The notes beneath the pieces are model-generated. The model saw only the letters and a program-made list of their open reading frames with translations. It was not told where the DNA came from and ran no database searches. A DNA stretch of 64,000 nucleotides from Hetaerina americana (taxonomy: Eukaryota; Arthropoda; Insecta; Odonata; Calopterygidae), in the NCBI GenBank assembly GCA_022747635.1, contig JAKTNV010000001.1, forward strand, positions 38,439,351 through 38,503,350, read 5' to 3'. The translations under genes and the position numbers were made by a program. This document shows, piece after piece, positions 59,820 to 64,000 of the stretch. Positions within the stretch are counted from its first letter, which is position 1, and each line of letters opens with the position of its first letter.

Positions 59820-60620
59820 GAGATGCTGAGGCGAGAAGAAAGGGAAAGGGAGGAAGGGATGTGAGAATGGTAAGAGTGGGAGAGAAGATGAGGGAGTGAG
59901 CAAAGATTGAGATGAGGGAGAGATTGAATGAAAGGCACGAGTTCTTCGAGAGGGTGCGCGACCATTTCCAAGGGTTCCAGTGGGAAAATGAGAACGTCAA
60001 AAGGTGGAGGAGGTTTGTGAGGAGAGACGGTAGTGGTTTCGAGGAGGCTAAGGAAAGGAGAGAAAGAGTGGACACAGGGGCGGAGTGCGGGGAGGAGGAA
60101 GGTCCTAAAGAGCGGGGGGGGAAGTCCTTGGGATGGGAACAGGACCACAACAATGGATAGAGTGGGAGGCGGTGGTGACTGTGGATAAGGGGGGCAGGAT
60201 GGATGGAGAGGAATGGATGAGGGGGAGTATTAAGGCAGGAGGAGAGGCGAGGGCTGGGAGTTGGCCGGATGTGGAGAGGGAGTGGGGGGATTTGGGTTAA
60301 AAGGGGGAGGGCAGGAAGAGAGAAGCGGACGGAGAGACAGAAGGCCAGAAAGAGAAGGACGGGAAGGGAGGAGAGAGAGAAAGAGTGAGAGAGAGGGTTG
60401 GCGAGCGAGATGGAAAAGCACAAGAAAATGATAAGCCGGGATTCTGAGGGACGGGTTGTACCGATAGCGATGGGGTAGAGGGGCGGTGGGGTGTGGTTTG
60501 GGCCGCGTCTACGGACGCAAGGAGGGGCGGCCGTCGTAGTAGGGCTAAAAGGACTGGCTGGGGAAGTAATCATGATGTGGTGGAAGGGAGGAGGGATAGG
60601 GGCGTGGTAACAAAAGGGTA
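59820..60620 (+). repeat. Longest polypurine tract in the window
   Basis: About 800 bases of G/A-rich sequence on +, with GAGA, GGAGG and GAAAG words. The longest open frame of the window (331 codons, -, 59779-60774) is its antisense: it is Pro/Ser/Leu-rich with no domain, so it is not called as a gene. Confidence 0.7.
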
Positions 60621-62532
60621 GGTAAGAGTATGACGTGCGAATTCTTTCAGGAAGCACTAATCCGACGCAACAATGTAACCGCTTGTTAATGCCCGCTGGA
60701 CATGTTAGAGGACTAATTGTAGCGAGCCCATTGCCCAAATGGGCATGGATTGGTTGGAGCCTGTTTGTCCGCATGTTTCAATGCGAGAGTCTCTCAGCAA
60801 AGGCGACGACCACTTCCAGTCCCAGAATTTAATATTTTTTTAAGAATTACATCTTGAAAAATTAACTTGATAGCTGAATTATGAAATCTCTTATTTATTA
60901 TCGTATGGTAAACAAATGGAGTGGTACTAGGTAAACTAGGAAATTAAAATTAGGAAATTATAAAACTCAGCATCTAGCATATTACTTTAAAGTAGATTAA
61001 TTTGATAAAATTAAAATAATTTTTCCTAACCCTACCAACGAAGGAAAAAATTTAAACGTAAAAAAATAACATTTCATGACTCCACACAGATAAATTCAAT
61101 ATAATGATAACGGCAAACGTGGCTGGCCTCTTTCAGGCGTGAGGCTATATGCAAGGGAGAAATGCGATACCCAGGGGATAATAAGCAGTGGACCTTTTGA
61201 AAAATTGAAATATCCGCTGGCGTATTACTAAAGAATTGTAAGTAAAACCATTCAAACAGCGTTTTTCTCCTTTCCTAATATCAATGGAAATGAAATTAAG
61301 AAATAATCACAATTGCTCATGGGAGTTAAAATTATTTGGAGTATAAAAACAATTATTTTTTGATCGGTACCTACGTTGGCATACCTCACTCCCTTACTTC
61401 TCTCCTTTAAGTATGAACTGTCCAAGTGACTTTCCTTTTGCCCCAGTTCAACCCGTTTCTTTCAATTTCTGCTTGTATACTCTTGTGTGCCCTTTTTCCC
61501 GAGATGATCCGATTTTCAAGTCTTCGTCCTTTATTAACACGGCTTTATTCGCTGTATTATCATAAACCTTTAGGCCAAACTATCCGTAAAGTGGCACCTC
61601 AACAGGAATGCCCTTTACGTCAACCCCAGCGTAAGAGCAACTGAAACCTAACCACAGCCCTGCTTTAATTCTAGGGGTCGATTATCATCAGGCTGAAAGT
61701 AAACCTAACGCTTGAACATATCTGCACACCAGACTTATTCATTTATGAAACCAAAGGAGCCACAGAGAAAAAGATCAGCATTCCCTCCGGCCTCATTAAG
61801 CGATGCCTTTATGTCCTACATCAACGTTCTGGCACGTTCCTTTTATAATGATTTTTTAAGATAATTTCTTCGAAAGTTACACCCGAATGCATAATTAATT
61901 AGAGAAATCCCAAAAGAGGATGGCATATTCTTTCCCACAAATATGATGTGTTGAAGGGTTTATTAAATATGCCTGCAATCTGAGATGACTGTGGAAAAAA
62001 ACATTTGGAAATCAAAATGCTAAAAAGGCAATATTTTCAATATTACTGACGGTTTGGCGTACTAATTGTGAAATGAAGGTTACTTTAACCATTGACTACT
62101 CTCTACGGCATACTTCCTTCTATTTGCCCCATATGCTTATTTAATGAATGCTCGAATTAATTATTGTTGCTCCTTGCGGTTTTGTGTAATTTATTGTTGC
62201 AATTGAGCAACCTTGATTTACTAGAATCTCTGAAACATCAATAGTAGTTATGACTTATTTTTCTGCTAAACGTAAGGTAAAGAGCTCATTTCTCTCATAC
62301 TCTTTTCCCGACCCGCAATCTGTGGCAGAATTTACTTAACTGATTTTAGTGGCATTTAAATCGTTAGTGAAGTTAATATAGAAATAAAATATTTTATTTT
62401 CTCCTAAAAAGTCATAGGGTAAGAGAATTTTCCAAACGTTTTGAATATTTCCCTGCATAATCTCATTCGTCCGTATGCTTTGTATGTGCGATGGTGATTT
62501 CGACTTGCTTCAGGTGGACATTTTCAGTGCCA
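60621..62532. other. Non-coding, no gene recognised
   Basis: AT-rich. A 72-codon open frame at 61426 has no support. Confidence 0.5.
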
Positions 62533-62622
62533 CCCTGGGGATATTACCTTTGCACTCCTCAAAGCCTTGCAATTTAACCCTGAGGATAACACCTGTGCGC
62601 TGCTCAAAGCCTTGTAATTCAA
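62533..62622 (+). repeat. Imperfect 45-bp tandem duplication
   Basis: Copy 1 (62533-62577) and copy 2 (62578-62622) both run from ccctg(g/a)ggata through ctcaaagccttg to aatt(t/c)aa. They differ at about eight of 45 positions, so the duplication is fairly old. The unit is a multiple of three but no frame looks coding. Confidence 0.85.
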
Positions 62623-63339
62623 TACCTACCACATAAGTTCGTACCCACAACTTTGGTATCCACGCATAAAATTAGGTTTTTAATTGGGCAATATCCGATA
62701 ACATTATACCTCTTTACCCGAATCTCGCTTGATCACCGTAAGACTGATAATAGCAATGAAAATGTTTTACAGAGCTCAAGATGGCTTACATGCCGATATG
62801 TATCTCTACGATGAAGGATATTATGAGAAAATAAGGAACACACGTTAAGGGTTATCACATTGGTCACGGTTGGATGTGGATGAAAGAGGGTTGATAATCT
62901 TAGGCAAGTTGGCCGAGCACCGTCATACGGAAAGAACCAAACAATTAGGGAAACAGTTAAAAAATCAAGGCCGACAAAAACTAATTCGCGATATTATTAG
63001 TTGTTCATATGATTTCACAAGAATAGGACACTAAGATTCACTTTAAGCCCAATCACGATCAAGTATGTCTATTTATGTGTATATTAAACAATTACCATTT
63101 TCACACTCGTAATTAAAATTAAACAAATGCTATATAAAATAAAAAAATGCTTTGGTTACTACAATGCTGATCTAAATAACAAAGAAAACGCTAGAAAATT
63201 TATATCCTGTTGGTGCTCTTCTCTCGCCATATATTTTTCAATGAAAAGTATCAAAACAGGATCAGAGCTTAAATTGAACCACAAAACAACACCCATGTTA
63301 CATCCAACAAGGGATAGAGAAAGATTCAGCGGACGCTGA
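62623..63339. other. AT-rich non-coding DNA
   Basis: No feature recognised. Confidence 0.5.
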
Positions 63340-63880
63340 GAGGAGCAATTGTAAAGGAAGAGTCACTGAATGAGGAGAAGAAAGGGTAAGAAGGAGAGTT
63401 TTTTGTGGGATTGCGATGGATACGGGGCCGGAGATAAAAGGGGACAGAAAGAGGGTGAGAGAGAGAAAGGTGAAGGAACTAGAGAGGAGGAAAAGGAGGG
63501 AGATGTGGGCGGGCGAATGTTCAATCTGGTGGCCGAGTCGTTTCGGCGGCTGAGCGAGGAGGGTGGCGTCAAAGAGGGAGGAGGGTTGAGCGTATGAAGG
63601 GGGCGGGATCAATAAGGGGCAATGGAAAAATTCGCACTCTGCGTGGAGGAGAAAGGTGCGGAACGGGATGGGAGGGGTCGGAGGGTTAATGGAAGGGGGC
63701 AATGATGTCGGGTGGTAAAACAGGGTGGTTTGCGGTGGGGCGAGAGAAGGTTGGGTTGAGTGGAGCATGAAGGTCTCCAGATGGGGTGGGGAGGATGTGT
63801 GGGGAAGTGGGAGAGCGTGGGAGGGTAGAATGGGGTTCGTTTATTGGCCGCGCCAAAGAAAGTGCGGATAGGTTCGTGTC
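63340..63880 (+). repeat. Polypurine tract near the window end
   Basis: G/A-rich on + with GAGGAG and GGGTGG words, turning to C/T at about 63893-63925. The antisense open frame of 156 codons is Pro/Ser/Leu-rich low-complexity sequence. Confidence 0.6.
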
Positions 63881-64000
63881 GGGTTGGTGTGTCTCCCCTC
63901 CTCCCACTCCCACCCCCCGTCTCTTATTCTTACGCCGAAGTTTTGCGAAACTGAAGGAGGGGCGCGAGAGATAGTGAAAGAAAGAAGGGCATCGGTATTT

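Noticed and set aside
59779..60774. 331-codon open frame on the minus strand, longest in the window
   Set aside because: It is the antisense of a polypurine tract: Pro/Ser/Leu-rich, no domain, no splice or codon-bias support.
1..64000. CRISPR arrays, bacterial operons, rRNA genes, LTR retrotransposons
   Set aside because: No regularly spaced repeats, no ribosome-binding-site/ORF packing, no rRNA-like sequence, and no long terminal repeat pair or reverse-transcriptase motif were seen.

Overview
The window is animal nuclear DNA, most likely from an arthropod and probably an insect. It is AT-rich and mostly non-coding. What can be recognised is short exons with GT-AG splice sites, two mariner elements and tRNA-derived SINE-like repeats. 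There is no operon structure, rRNA or CRISPR. No exon is close enough to a protein I know to give a gene symbol, and the species cannot be fixed from the sequence alone.

The best-supported gene is on the minus strand and runs from at least 53.75 kb down to about 41.3 kb, possibly 38.6 kb. One exon (53627-53749) is a complete LDL-receptor class A module. The next (52542-52769) carries a transmembrane segment and a Ser/Gln-rich cytoplasmic tail. Further splice-bounded exons follow at 51068-51319 (Gly-rich), 50185-50300, 42005-42044 (40 bp) and 41306 downwards (stop codon, then a long CpG-poor region with several minus-strand poly(A) hexamers). Their phases allow more than one C-terminus. The 40-bp exon is open in one frame and continues into the last exon. 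In a second frame it ends in EWFV-stop, which resembles a PDZ-domain ligand. The 5' part of this gene lies above 53.75 kb; only one weak exon candidate was found there (55844-55924).

Two other minus-strand exons look real and lie outside that gene. The exon at 36877-37045 starts with a signal peptide and ends at a strong donor, so it is probably the first coding exon of a secreted or membrane protein read towards lower coordinates. The exon at 9607-9708 codes for 34 residues and is bounded by good splice sites. Whether these two belong to one gene is unknown. A CpG-rich segment (about 37.6-38.3 kb) upstream of the signal-peptide exon may be its promoter.

Mobile DNA: a mariner remnant fills 1-701 with its 5' end outside the window, and a second mariner at 47132-48060 has intact inverted ends and a TA duplication. 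Both kept the DNA-binding domain and C-terminus and lost central catalytic sequence. Two SINE-like families recur, one at 2.1 and 42.8 kb, the other at 20.8, 31.3 and 59.6 kb. The rest is AT-rich intron or intergenic DNA interrupted by many GC-rich purine/pyrimidine-asymmetric tracts, which account for nearly all of the long open reading frames in the window.
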